Assembly: GCA_016872725.1 (NCBI GenBank)
Contig: VGZC01000018.1
Span: forward strand, 1-64,000
Length of the DNA stretch: 64,000 nucleotides
Reading direction: 5' to 3'
Origin: Planctomycetota bacterium
GTDB taxonomy: Bacteria; Planctomycetota; Planctomycetia; Pirellulales; Pirellulaceae
Positions 25,353 to 34,359 of this stretch are shown here, one piece after another; the first letter of the stretch is position 1, and each line of letters opens with the position of its first letter. The position numbers and the translations under genes were made by a program. The notes below the pieces were generated by a model that searched no databases, was not told the origin of the DNA, and saw only the letters and a program-made list of their open reading frames with translations.

Positions 25353-26654
25353 CTAGGAGTCGTCGTGGAGCGATCGGCGATGCGTCTCGGAGGCCAGGGC
25401 CACGGAAACCAGCGTGATGGCGGCCATCACGATCAAATAGACGGCGATCGGCGCGGGATCCCCGCCGCTTTTTCGAAGCAGGGCGGTCGCGATGAGCGGC
25501 GCGAGGCCGCCGGCGAGCGGCGAGGCGAGTTGGTAGCCGATCGACGCGCCCGAGTACCGGACACGTGTTCCAAAAAGCTCGGAGAAGAAGGCGGCCTGCG
25601 GCGCGTACATCATCGCATGGATGAGCAATCCGATGACGATCGCCGTTTGGATGAGTCGAGGTTCGTCGGTGGCGACGAGCCGGAAGAACGGAAACGCAAA
25701 AAGGCCAAGACACGCGGCGCCGGCAAGATAAACGGGTCGACGCCCGACCCGGTCCGAAAGGGCGCCGAGCAGGGGAATCGCGACGAACTGCGCGCTCGCG
25801 CCCATGAGCACGCCCGCGAGGACTTCGGACTCTTGGACCTTCCTCGCCTGCGTCGCGAAGGTCAAGACGAATACGCTGAAGATATAGAACGACGCGTTCT
25901 CCGCGAAACGAGCGCCCATCGCCAGCAGCACATTGCGGGGGTGGCGCCGCAACGCGCCGAGGACCGGGATCGCCTCGGCCTTCCCCGCGTTCCGCGCCGC
26001 CGCGAAAACCGGGCTCTCGAATACTCTCACCCGAATGAACATGCCGACTCCGAGCAGGACGATGCCAAGGAGGAAAGGAATGCGCCATCCGCCGTCGAGG
26101 AATTGTTCGGGTGTGAACAACCGCGAACAGACGGCGAACGCGCCGGTCGCGAGCAAGAGGCCGGCCGGAACCCCGGCCTGCACCCAACTCGCGTAAAGTC
26201 CCCGCCGACCTCCGTCGCCGTGCTCGACGGCCATCAATACGGCGCCGCCCCATTCGCCTCCGACACCGATTCCCTGCGCGAACCGGAGCAGTACGAGCAA
26301 GGCGGGGGCCGCGATGCCGATCGCGCCGTAGGTCGGTAGCAGGCCGATCAGAAACGTCGCGATTCCCATCATCATGAGCGTCGTGACCAACATCGACTTG
26401 CGCCCGATCCGGTCGCCGAAATGGCCGAAAAGGACTCCGCCGAAAGGCCTCGCGAAGAATCCGATCGCATAGGTGCCGTAGGCGGCCATCGTTCCGGCCC
26501 AGGGTTCGATGTTCGGGAAAAACAGCTTGTTGAACACGAGCGCGGCGGCCGTTCCGTAGAGAAAGAAGTCGTACCATTCGATCGTGGTTCCGATAAAGCT
26601 CGCCAGCACAACGTGGAACACCGACGACGTTCGATCGTTTGGGGCGCGCGTCAT
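25353..26654 (-). CDS. MFS transporter, metabolite:H+ symporter (MHS) family
   Basis: A 433-aa inner-membrane transporter with twelve helices. The N-terminal FIGTTIEWYDFFLYGTAAAL is the hallmark of the MHS branch (ProP, ShiA, KgtP relatives), followed by FFARPFGGVLFGHFGDRIGR and RFAQGIGVGGEWGGAVLMAV. MHS proteins import organic acids, shikimate or osmolytes with protons; the substrate here cannot be read. The ATG at 26654 has an excellent GAGGAGG Shine-Dalgarno. It is divergent from the RND adaptor gene with ~107 bases between the starts. The proximity to aldolase and lactonase genes would fit an organic-acid substrate. Confidence 0.88.
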   Translation of the reverse strand: MTRAPNDRTSSVFHVVLASFIGTTIEWYDFFLYGTAAALVFNKLFFPNIEPWAGTMAAYGTYAIGFFARPFGGVLFGHFGDRIGRKSMLVTTLMMMGIATFLIGLLPTYGAIGIAAPALLVLLRFAQGIGVGGEWGGAVLMAVEHGDGGRRGLYASWVQAGVPAGLLLATGAFAVCSRLFTPEQFLDGGWRIPFLLGIVLLGVGMFIRVRVFESPVFAAARNAGKAEAIPVLGALRRHPRNVLLAMGARFAENASFYIFSVFVLTFATQARKVQESEVLAGVLMGASAQFVAIPLLGALSDRVGRRPVYLAGAACLGLFAFPFFRLVATDEPRLIQTAIVIGLLIHAMMYAPQAAFFSELFGTRVRYSGASIGYQLASPLAGGLAPLIATALLRKSGGDPAPIAVYLIVMAAITLVSVALASETHRRSLHDDS

Positions 26655-26761
26655 TCGGGAAAACCTCCTCGTTGGCGGCGGGCATGCTCTAGGAATCGGG
26701 TTCGGCGTGGCGCATGATATCGACTGGAAGCTCCCGCTTGAATTCCCACCGGATCCGCCGC

Positions 26762-28111
26762 ATGCCGCTCGCCGTTCGTCCACACCGACGCCGTCATGAT
26801 CGTTCGACCGCCCGGATCGCGCTCGGGGCGGTCCTCGTCGGATCGATGATCGGATGCGGACCGCGTGAGCAATCGGGCTCGGCGCCGAACGCGGCCGCGT
26901 CGGCCGCCGCGCCACGGAAGGAAACCGTCGCCGTATCGGCGTTTCTCGACGTCGCGCCCGTTCCCTGGCCGACGGTGATCCGAGCACAAGGCAACATGGC
27001 GGCCTACGAAACGACCGTGCTCGGCGCCAAGGTGGCCGGACGCGTCGAATCGGTGCTGTTCGATCTGGGTGACGCCGTTTCGGCCAATGAACGGCTCGTC
27101 GCACTCGACGAACGCGATCTCGAACTGCAACTCGCGCAGGCGACGGCCCAACTCGAAGAGGCCCGGGCCGCAATCGGTCTTGAACCCGGGCGTTCCGACG
27201 CGTCGCTCGATCCCGAGGCGTCGCCTCCGGTTCGGGAGGCGAAAGCCGTTTGGGAGGAATCCGTGCTCCGGAAGGAACGCATCCGGCAACTGCGCGATCG
27301 CGATGCGGCGAGCGAGGAGGAACTGCAACAGGCGGAGGTTTCCGTGAAAGTGGCCGAATCGCGCCACGCGGCGGCGTTGAATGCGGCGAGGGAACGCATC
27401 GCGCAAATCGCCGTGCGGGCGGCCGACCGCGATCTCGCCGAACAACGACTCAAGGACGCTAAGACACTCGCTCCGTTCGACGGATTCGTGCGGGAACGCC
27501 ACATCGCGCCGGGCACCTATGTTCAGGTCGGCCAGCCGCTCTTCACGCTCGTGCGAACCGATTCGCTGCGATTCCAAGGCGCCGTGCCCGAACGGCTCGC
27601 CGGACGCCTTCGCGTCGGGCAACACGTCCTTCTTTGGATCGAAGGCCACAACGAACCGCGCCGGTGCGCCATCGATCGCATCAGCCCGGCAGTCGAGGAA
27701 TCCAGCCGCGCGCTGCTCTTCGAAGCGCGGGTCGAGAATCGAAACCAGGACGTTCGAGCGGGGTTATTCGCCGAAGCGCATGTCGAGATCGATCCCGACG
27801 CGACGGCGATCGTCGTGCCGAACTCGGCGATCGCCGAGTTCGCGGGCGTCGAGAAGGTCTGGATCGTGCGCGAGGGAGTCGCGCGCGAGCACGTCGTGCG
27901 AACCGGCGATCGACGCGAGGAACGGACCGAAATCGTCGCTGGCCTTCGCGAGGGCGACCGGATCATCGCGGTCGCGTCCGAAGGCCGCGCGGGACCCGTC
28001 CACCCTCGGACATCGGATGGCGGTCCGCGCATCGCGGGCGGATCGGACGGCAACGCGGCCGCTCCACCGGCATCCGGCGCCCCCAAACGGACGTCGGACG
28101 CGGGCTCGTGA
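26762..28111 (+). CDS. RND efflux periplasmic adaptor lipoprotein (membrane fusion protein)
   Basis: Links an inner-membrane RND pump to an outer-membrane channel (449 aa from the ATG at 26762). A lipobox VGSMIGC places the lipidated Cys at 32. Then follow a barrel-sandwich/lipoyl half (TVLGAKVAGRVESVLFDLGD), a coiled-coil hairpin (about 115-215), the second lipoyl half (LAPFDGFVRERHIAPGTYVQ), and a beta-barrel ending VPNSAIAEFAGVEKVWIV. The C-terminal ~40 residues are Gly/Pro/Ser-rich and low complexity. The frame is open from an ATG at 26714, but that leader would be too long. The RND pump gene follows 37 nt later. No outer-membrane factor gene is nearby. Confidence 0.92.
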   Translation: MPLAVRPHRRRHDRSTARIALGAVLVGSMIGCGPREQSGSAPNAAASAAAPRKETVAVSAFLDVAPVPWPTVIRAQGNMAAYETTVLGAKVAGRVESVLFDLGDAVSANERLVALDERDLELQLAQATAQLEEARAAIGLEPGRSDASLDPEASPPVREAKAVWEESVLRKERIRQLRDRDAASEEELQQAEVSVKVAESRHAAALNAARERIAQIAVRAADRDLAEQRLKDAKTLAPFDGFVRERHIAPGTYVQVGQPLFTLVRTDSLRFQGAVPERLAGRLRVGQHVLLWIEGHNEPRRCAIDRISPAVEESSRALLFEARVENRNQDVRAGLFAEAHVEIDPDATAIVVPNSAIAEFAGVEKVWIVREGVAREHVVRTGDRREERTEIVAGLREGDRIIAVASEGRAGPVHPRTSDGGPRIAGGSDGNAAAPPASGAPKRTSDAGS

Positions 28112-28148
28112 CGCGGCCCGCCCCCCCCAATCCACGGAGTATCGGTTC

Positions 28149-31100
28149 GTGTACTGGCTCGCGGAAATCTGCGTGCGGCGCCCCGTCTTCGCGCTGATGC
28201 TCGTGATGGCGCTCGTCGTCGCCGGGATCGCCGCGTTCCCGAACCTGGGCGTCGATCGATTTCCGAGCATGGACCTGCCGTCGATCTACGTCCGCACGAT
28301 CTATCCCGGCGCCGCGTCGACCGAGGTCGAATCCGAAGTCACGCAGGTACTCGAGGACGCGATCGCCACGGTGGCGGGAATCGATGAACTCCGCTCGATC
28401 TCCTCGGACGGCAGTTCGTTCGTCATCGTGACGTTCCACCTGAGCCGTAACCTCGACGCGGCCGTACAGGACGTGCGCGACGCGGTCGCGAGCGTCCTGA
28501 ACCGACTGCCTCCCGGAGTCGATCCTCCCGTCGTTCAGAAACAGGATACCGATTCCTCGCCGATCCTCACCTTGGCCCTTTCGGGGGAACGGACGTCGAG
28601 CGAGTTGTATCTGTTGGCGGATCGGTTCGTGAAGAACGTCATCGAATCGGCGCCGGGCGTGGGGCGGGTCTCGATCGCCGGAGCGGCGGATCGCGCCGTG
28701 CAGGTCAACGTCGACGCGCATCGGCTCGCCGCGCACCGCATCTCCGTGCTGCAGGTGCGGGAAGCGCTCGCGCGGCAAAACGCCGAAGTCCCCGGCGGCC
28801 GGGTCGACGAGGGAATTCGGGAGCGGGCGCTCCGGACGCTCGGACGCGTGCCCCACGCGCGCGACTTCGCCAACCTCGTCGTCGCCACGGTCGACGGCAC
28901 GGCCGTGCGGCTCAGCGATCTCGGCGAAGTCGTCGACGGCACCAAAGAAGTCCGCACCATCGGCCGGCTCAACGGCGAACCGGCGGTCGTCCTCCAGGTG
29001 CAGCGCCAGTCCGGCGAAAACACGGTCGAGGTGATCGAGGGCGTGAAGAGCCGACTGCCGCGATGCGAGGCGCTCCTTCCTTCGGATGTCCGGGTCGCCG
29101 TCCTGCAGGACCAGTCGCGCTACATCCTCGCCGCCCTGCACGAAATCGAAGGGCACCTTGTGTCGGGCAGCATCCTGGCGTGCCTGACCGTGCTCGTGTT
29201 CATGCGATCCTGGAAATCGACCTGGATCGCGGCCGTCGCCATCCCCGCCTCGATCATCTCCACATTCGCGTTCATGCGCTGGTTCGGCTTCACGCTCAAC
29301 AACGTCACGATGCTCGCCCTCGTTCTGATGGTCGGCGTCGTGATCGATGACGCGATCGTCGTGCTCGAAAACATCTACCATTGCATTGAAGAGAAGGGAG
29401 TGGATCCGGTCCGCGCTGCGATCGAGGGAACGCGTGAGATCGGATTGGCCGTATTGGCGACGACGTTGTCGCTCGCGATCGTCTTCCTTCCCGTGTCGTT
29501 CCTTTCGAGCGTGACGGGGCGCATGTTGTTCGAGTTCGGCATCACGGCGACCGTCGCGATCCTCGTGTCGATGTTGGTCAGCTTCACGTTGACGCCCATG
29601 ATGTGCAGCCGCATGCTTCGGCCGGTCACGGCGTCCGGCGCGGCCCCCGCGTCGCGCCGAGGCCTTTACGGCGCGATCGAGTGGGCCTACATGCTGTGCC
29701 TGCGGTTCTCCATGCGGTTCCGCTGGGTCGTGCTCGCCCTGTCGATCGGCGTGATTCTCGCGAACGCGCATTTGTATCGGATCGTCAAACAGGACTATAT
29801 CCCGACGAACGTCGATGAATCGGAGTTCGAAGTCGGCGTGTTGGCCGGAGAGGGCGCGAGTCTTCTCGCGATGAATGAGGCGTTGCGGCGCGTCGAGGCC
29901 GAGGTGCGGGCGATCGAGGGCGTCGAGCTCATTCTCACGTCGGTCGGGACGCGGGGTTTCGGCGGCGTCAATCGGGGCGAGCTGTTCGTTCGGCTGCGGG
30001 ATATCGAGCTGCGCACGTTTTCCCTCAAGCGATTCTGGAACGGGATCCGCGCCGGCGACTACGCGGCCGCCTGGCGGGATAACTTTTCCCAAGGGCAGAA
30101 GATGGCCGAAGTGCGCGGGCGGCTCGGACAATTCGCCGACTTGCGGATATCGGTGCGCAATCTGACGTCCTTGCGCCAAGGCGCGCCCGTCGACATCGAC
30201 TTCTCGATCACCGGGCCCGACATGCGCGGGCTCGCCGAGTTCAGCGAGAAACTCCGTACCCGCGCGCTCGGAATCCCCTCGATCGTCGATGTCGACACGA
30301 CGTTGCGGCTGGATAAGCCCGAACTGCTGGTCGACATCGACCGCGAGCGGGCGGCGGCGCTCGGCATCGAGGTCCGCGAGATCGCCGATACGCTCCGGGT
30401 CGCCGTGGGCGGAGACGACCGCGTGTCGCGGTACCGCGACGAGCGCGCCGATGACGCGTACGATGTCGAACTGAGGCTCGTGGGGATCGACCGGCGCGAC
30501 ATCGAGTCGATCTCGCGGTTGTTTGTCCGCACCAACCCCGCCGCGATCAAGCGGGTGAACCGGCTCGCCGCGGCCGGCGACCCAAGTCCGTCGCTCGCCC
30601 GGATCGACAACGTCGTGTCGTTTCGGTTCGGTTTCGCCTCCGCGCGCATCGACCGGCTTGACCGCGAACGGATGGTGGCCGTCCGCGCCAACGTCGCGCC
30701 CGGGCACGCGCTGGCCGACGGGATCCAGGCGCTCCGGGACGCGTCGGCCGAACTGGGCGTTCCGCCCGGCTATGAAATCCACGTCTTGGGAAGGGGCCGC
30801 GAACTCGAACGGACGCTCGAGGATTTCGTCTGGACCTTCGTGCTTTCGTTCATCTTCATGTACATCGTGCTCGCCGCGCAGTACGAGCATCTGGTCCATC
30901 CGTTCACGATCCTGTTGTCGCTTCCGTTGGCCGTTCCATTCGGACTGATCAGCCTGCATTGGGGCGGGGAAACACTGAACCTCTATTCCGCGCTGGGCAT
31001 CCTTGTGCTCTTCGGCGTGGTGAAGAAGGCGGCCATCCTGCAGATCGATCATACGAACGCGCTGCGCGCCCGGGGACTTGGCCGCACCGAAGCGATCCTG

Positions 31101-31448
31101 CGGGCCAACCGCGACCGCCTTCGCCCGATCCTGATGACGACCATTTCGTTCGTCGCCGGCCTGTTGCCGCTGCTCGTCGCGACCGGACCGGGCGCGGAGG
31201 AGCGGCGTTCGATCGCCGTGCTCGCCGTCGGCGGCCAGACCCTCTCCCTCTTGCTCACGCTGCTCGCGGTCCCCGTCATCTATTCGTATCTCGATGACCT
31301 CGGCGCGTTGCTGGCACGGTTGGCGCGGATCGGGGCGTACCGCGCCGATCGTTCGCCGACGGCGCGTTCGGGACGACCGGCCGGCGAACCGGCCCGGCCG
31401 GCGGCGGTCGGCGGCGAGCTCGCGTCGAGCGGGGAGGCCTCGCGATGA
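28149..31448 (+). CDS. RND efflux transporter (HAE-1/AcrB-like permease)
   Basis: A 1099-aa proton-driven inner-membrane pump. Start: GTG at 28149 after GGAG; upstream frame is antisense-like. Helix 1 is ALMLVMALVVAGIAAF, then porter domain PN1 with IYPGAASTEVESEV. TM4 carries the proton-relay pair D400-D401 in GVVIDDAIVVLENIY, followed by FLPVSFLSSVTGRMLFEFG. The second half begins near 29690; LPLAVPFGLISLHWGG and LGILVLFGVVKKAAILQIDH are in TM9-TM11. Around residues 620-690 the porter has a long insert (FWNGIRAGDYAAAWRDNFSQ) of the kind seen in planctomycete members. It could export drugs, lipids or metals; HAE-1 sequence features favour organic compounds. Its stop overlaps the PilT-like gene as ATGA. 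Confidence 0.94.
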   Translation: MYWLAEICVRRPVFALMLVMALVVAGIAAFPNLGVDRFPSMDLPSIYVRTIYPGAASTEVESEVTQVLEDAIATVAGIDELRSISSDGSSFVIVTFHLSRNLDAAVQDVRDAVASVLNRLPPGVDPPVVQKQDTDSSPILTLALSGERTSSELYLLADRFVKNVIESAPGVGRVSIAGAADRAVQVNVDAHRLAAHRISVLQVREALARQNAEVPGGRVDEGIRERALRTLGRVPHARDFANLVVATVDGTAVRLSDLGEVVDGTKEVRTIGRLNGEPAVVLQVQRQSGENTVEVIEGVKSRLPRCEALLPSDVRVAVLQDQSRYILAALHEIEGHLVSGSILACLTVLVFMRSWKSTWIAAVAIPASIISTFAFMRWFGFTLNNVTMLALVLMVGVVIDDAIVVLENIYHCIEEKGVDPVRAAIEGTREIGLAVLATTLSLAIVFLPVSFLSSVTGRMLFEFGITATVAILVSMLVSFTLTPMMCSRMLRPVTASGAAPASRRGLYGAIEWAYMLCLRFSMRFRWVVLALSIGVILANAHLYRIVKQDYIPTNVDESEFEVGVLAGEGASLLAMNEALRRVEAEVRAIEGVELILTSVGTRGFGGVNRGELFVRLRDIELRTFSLKRFWNGIRAGDYAAAWRDNFSQGQKMAEVRGRLGQFADLRISVRNLTSLRQGAPVDIDFSITGPDMRGLAEFSEKLRTRALGIPSIVDVDTTLRLDKPELLVDIDRERAAALGIEVREIADTLRVAVGGDDRVSRYRDERADDAYDVELRLVGIDRRDIESISRLFVRTNPAAIKRVNRLAAAGDPSPSLARIDNVVSFRFGFASARIDRLDRERMVAVRANVAPGHALADGIQALRDASAELGVPPGYEIHVLGRGRELERTLEDFVWTFVLSFIFMYIVLAAQYEHLVHPFTILLSLPLAVPFGLISLHWGGETLNLYSALGILVLFGVVKKAAILQIDHTNALRARGLGRTEAILRANRDRLRPILMTTISFVAGLLPLLVATGPGAEERRSIAVLAVGGQTLSLLLTLLAVPVIYSYLDDLGALLARLARIGAYRADRSPTARSGRPAGEPARPAAVGGELASSGEASR

Positions 31449-32539
31449 ACGCGCCGCGCTCCCGGAGCGATGCCTTGGACTCGATCGATACATGGCTCAT
31501 CGAAGCGGCGCGCGCCGGGGCGTCCGACCTGCATCTCGTCGTGGCCCATCCGCCGACGCTGCGCGTTCATGGCCGCCTTGAACCGCTCCGACCCGCACCG
31601 CTCGACGCCGACGAGGCCCGGGCGGCGCTCGAATCGGTCTGTCCCCGCGGCGCGTTCGCGACGTTTCTCGAAGCCAGGAACCTCGATTTCGCTTTGCAAC
31701 GCGAGATCGACGGTAGGTCGAGGCGGTTCCGAGCGAACTTCTTTTGCGGCGGCGACGCGGTCGGCGCGTGCTTTCGGGTCATTCCGGACGGAATCCCCGA
31801 ATTCGCGTGGGCCGGATTTCCCCGGGACATCGCCGAGCGGTTGGCGTCGTTCCGCAACGGACTCGTGCTGTTCTCCGGCGTCGCCGGCGCGGGCAAGTCG
31901 ACGTCGCTCGCCATGATCATCAACCTCTTCAACGCGCGGGGCGGCGTCCGGATCGTGACGATCGAGGAACCGATCGAATACGTATTCCCCGTGTCGAGCA
32001 GCTCGATGATCTCGCAGCGCGAGGTCGGGCGGGACGTCGCGACGTTCGCCGACGGATTGAAGTACGGCCTTCGCCAGAATCCCGACGTGTTCCTCGTTGG
32101 AGAAATCCGTGACCGCGAAACGGCCCAATTGGCGCTCAGCGCCGCCGAGACGGGACATCTGGTCTTCTCCACGCTCCATACGCGGGACGCGAAAGGGGCC
32201 GTCTCGCGGTTCGCCGACCTGTTCCCGCAGGCGGCCCAATCCGACATCCGGTCGCAACTCGCCCTCAGCCTCCGCGCCGTGGTCAGCCAACACCTGCTGC
32301 CGAGCTCCGATCCGACGGGCAAACGCGAGCTGGCGCTCGAAATCCTGTTCGCCAGCTCGGCGGTCGCCGCCGCCGTGCGGCTCGGGAAACTCGAATCGAT
32401 CGACACGGCCATCCAAACGGGCCGGTCGCAAGGGATGCTCCCGTTGGACGAATCGGTCAAACGGCTCTTTCTCGACGGCCGGATCACCGAGGAAACGGCG
32501 CGCTACTTCATGACCGATATCGGTCAGCTTTGGAAGTAG
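31445..32539 (+). CDS. PilT/PilU-like twitching motility ATPase
   Basis: A 364-aa secretion-type ATPase of the GspE/PilT superfamily, PilT branch. In PilT-bearing cells it powers pilus retraction. Domains: an N-terminal PAS-like part (ASDLHLVVAHPPTLRVHGRL, residues 21-40), then the RecA-like part with Walker A GVAGAGKST (145-153, K151), the Asp box IVTIEEPIEYVF, Walker B FLVGEIRDRETAQLAL, and the His box HLVFSTLHT. All catalytic residues are intact. The odd feature is its place: it is translationally coupled to an RND pump instead of other pilus genes. A secretin gene lies ~9.5 kb away. The final helix region FMTDIGQLW is short. Confidence 0.9.
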   Translation: MNAPRSRSDALDSIDTWLIEAARAGASDLHLVVAHPPTLRVHGRLEPLRPAPLDADEARAALESVCPRGAFATFLEARNLDFALQREIDGRSRRFRANFFCGGDAVGACFRVIPDGIPEFAWAGFPRDIAERLASFRNGLVLFSGVAGAGKSTSLAMIINLFNARGGVRIVTIEEPIEYVFPVSSSSMISQREVGRDVATFADGLKYGLRQNPDVFLVGEIRDRETAQLALSAAETGHLVFSTLHTRDAKGAVSRFADLFPQAAQSDIRSQLALSLRAVVSQHLLPSSDPTGKRELALEILFASSAVAAAVRLGKLESIDTAIQTGRSQGMLPLDESVKRLFLDGRITEETARYFMTDIGQLWK

Positions 32540-32592
32540 TCCGCGATAGGGGCGCTCTCGCCCAACGGTCGAACGGTTCGCTTACGTCGGCC

Positions 32593-33177
32593 TCACGCAA
32601 CCGTTGGCGAAACCCGGTTGCGGTAGAGCGTCGGATCGATCGCGGTCAGCATGCCGGCCGGGTCGGGGCGGCCGTCGAGGAACGCGACGACCCGCTCGAT
32701 TTCCGGTCGCGGATCGGCGATCAGCCGATTGTAGTTCACCACAAGCACCGACAGGCGGGGTTGGGTCGGAAGCCAGCGGAATAGGCGTTCCAGATGGATT
32801 GCGAACGAACGGCGCATCGCGTCGGCGGGAGCCGACGGCCGCCCGAGTCGCCGCAACATCTTCTCCTGCGACTCGAGCACCTCGTCGATCTCCCGCCGCA
32901 TGAATACCACGCGGCACCGCTCGGAGTCGGGCAGGTCGTAAAGCAGCGACGAGACCATCTTCACGACCTTGCCTCGCGATTCCGGAATCCACGAAGGATC
33001 CTCCTTCGTCTTCTTCACCCGTTCGTATTCCAGATACCCGCGCGGATTGTCGGAGTCCGCGGCGCGGATCGCGTCGGTCACGACGTCCATGCCTCCACTC
33101 GCGAGCATCTGCATCATCAGCGATGTGCCCGATCGCGGAAGGCCCGACACGATCGTCAGCTCGGTTTCAATTCCCAT
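32593..33177 (-). CDS. Sulfotransferase-like P-loop protein
   Basis: A 194-aa protein with a PAPS-type phosphate-binding loop at its N-terminus, TIVSGLPRSGTSLMMQML, as in sulfotransferase-3-type families. A second conserved region, CRVVFMRREIDEVLESQEKM, matches the 3'-phosphate motif (RxxxxVxxS-type). It is shorter than classical sulfotransferases (~250-300 aa) but similar in length to the small planctomycete/acidobacterial versions that sit beside alkaline-phosphatase-superfamily genes. Transfer of sulfate to a sugar or protein is an inference. The ATG at 33177 is preferred over GTG at 33186 because of a GGAG Shine-Dalgarno. It follows the membrane-protein gene by 15 nt. Confidence 0.75.
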   Translation of the reverse strand: MGIETELTIVSGLPRSGTSLMMQMLASGGMDVVTDAIRAADSDNPRGYLEYERVKKTKEDPSWIPESRGKVVKMVSSLLYDLPDSERCRVVFMRREIDEVLESQEKMLRRLGRPSAPADAMRRSFAIHLERLFRWLPTQPRLSVLVVNYNRLIADPRPEIERVVAFLDGRPDPAGMLTAIDPTLYRNRVSPTVA

Positions 33178-33192
33178 TCGCCGCACTCCGAT

Positions 33193-34035
33193 TCACATGT
33201 GCACGCCGAAGACCGGGCGCGCGGCGAACGCCGCCGCCAGCGAAATGACAAACCAATAGACCAGCCATGTACGGCTTCCCGCCGTCCAGGACGATCGCTC
33301 CGGATACTCGATCTCGATCGAACGGACCGGCGATGCCTCGGTGAACGGCCGCTCGCGCGGATGCAACAGCAATTCGAACAGGCCGCGATCGGGCCGCTTC
33401 ATGCTCGTCGGCATCCACGCGCCGCCGACCGCCACCGAAAGCTCCTTCGAAAAAACGGCGCCGTCGAGATCGAATGCCAGTCGATGGAGGCCCGGCTCGC
33501 GGGCCTCGACGCTCCAGCACACAATCCCCTGCGCCGGAACGCGGATCGGTCCGACTCGGGACAGCGCGGACGACGACGGACCCATCTGGACCGCGGAAAG
33601 CCGATCCAACCGATCCTCGGCGAGCCGCACGGTGACCACGGCCTGTTCACCGACGGCGAGCGGGCGGACCTGGTACCAGAGGGCGAGCTGCGCGAGCAGC
33701 AGGCACATCGGCGGGAACATCACGAGCATCGGGACGATCGAGAGGATCAACAGGTTCGCGGCGCCGAGCAGCAACGCGCCTTGGCAACGCAGGCCAACGC
33801 GGATGTCGTCGCGAAACAGGGCGAGCGCCAGCAGGTTCGCCTTGATCCGGTCGCGCGTCGCGCGGATCGCCGACTGGTTCGACGTGTACTTGAACGCGAC
33901 GAGCATGGCGATGCCGGTCACCGCGCCGATCGCCGTGATCGACAGCCAGCCGGGACACCACGCGACGGGCATCAGGAGCGGTTTCGCGACCGCGCTCGCA
34001 AGTCCGTTCAACGCGATGAGAAGTTGAGTGAGCAT
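33193..34035 (-). CDS. Conserved membrane protein of unknown function
   Basis: A 280-aa protein of a family I recognise from planctomycete and acidobacterial gene neighbourhoods but which has no assigned function. Residues ~1-40 hold two hydrophobic stretches, then comes a conserved cytosolic segment FKYTSNQSAIRATRDRIKAN LLAL with a following LFRDD, and two more hydrophobic segments (GAANLLILSIVPMLVMF) ending LWYQVRPLAVGE. This part recalls the YidC/EMC3 arrangement of a basic coiled stretch between membrane helices. The C-terminal half is beta-rich and probably periplasmic, with a final anchor helix. Start ATG at 34035. It probably acts with the sulfotransferase-like protein and the phosphatase-superfamily pair. 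Confidence 0.7.
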   Translation of the reverse strand: MLTQLLIALNGLASAVAKPLLMPVAWCPGWLSITAIGAVTGIAMLVAFKYTSNQSAIRATRDRIKANLLALALFRDDIRVGLRCQGALLLGAANLLILSIVPMLVMFPPMCLLLAQLALWYQVRPLAVGEQAVVTVRLAEDRLDRLSAVQMGPSSSALSRVGPIRVPAQGIVCWSVEAREPGLHRLAFDLDGAVFSKELSVAVGGAWMPTSMKRPDRGLFELLLHPRERPFTEASPVRSIEIEYPERSSWTAGSRTWLVYWFVISLAAAFAARPVFGVHM

Positions 34036-34066
34036 TCGACGATCCGATGGGCGAGCCGCCCTCGCG

Positions 34067-34252
34067 CTATTCGATATACCCAAGCCCGCGGAGCTGCTCG
34101 GCGACCTGCCGTTCCGCATCCGCCTCGCCAAGCCGCTTCAACTCATTCTCGATCGCCGTGGCGATCAGTTCGTCGACGCTGCTGTAGCCCGCCAACGCCG
34201 CGGCCTGCTTCGCACGCTCGTACAGATTCGCGTCAATCTGGACCTTGCTCAT
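34067..34252 (-). CDS. Small ribbon-helix-helix-like protein
   Basis: A 61-aa protein starting at the ATG at 34252, which has a GAGAGG Shine-Dalgarno; an ATG at 34273 has none. It begins with a beta-like strand SKVQIDANLYERAKQAAALA followed by GYSSVDELIATAIENELKRL, the pattern of short ribbon-helix-helix or VapB-type DNA-binding proteins, and ends with a charged helix. No toxin-like partner is adjacent, so an antitoxin role has no support. It could be a local regulator or an oligomeric scaffold. It lies 31 nt upstream of the membrane-protein gene and downstream of the phosphatase pair, same strand. Confidence 0.65.
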   Translation of the reverse strand: MSKVQIDANLYERAKQAAALAGYSSVDELIATAIENELKRLGEADAERQVAEQLRGLGYIE

Positions 34253-34359
34253 TCCAAAAACCTCTCGTGCCATTGATCACTCGTGCCAACGACTCGCCGC
34301 GCCCACGAATCGGCGTCTCGAAGCGTCTCCACCAATTCACAATCGGGATGATTCAAGAA

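Noticed and set aside
27963-31493. An 1176-codon minus-strand frame
   Set aside because: Complement of the RND pump gene, rich in Asp, Arg and His with no recognisable domain.
34067-34252. Toxin-antitoxin system around the RHH-like protein
   Set aside because: No toxin-like gene is adjacent; the neighbours are a membrane protein and a phosphodiesterase.
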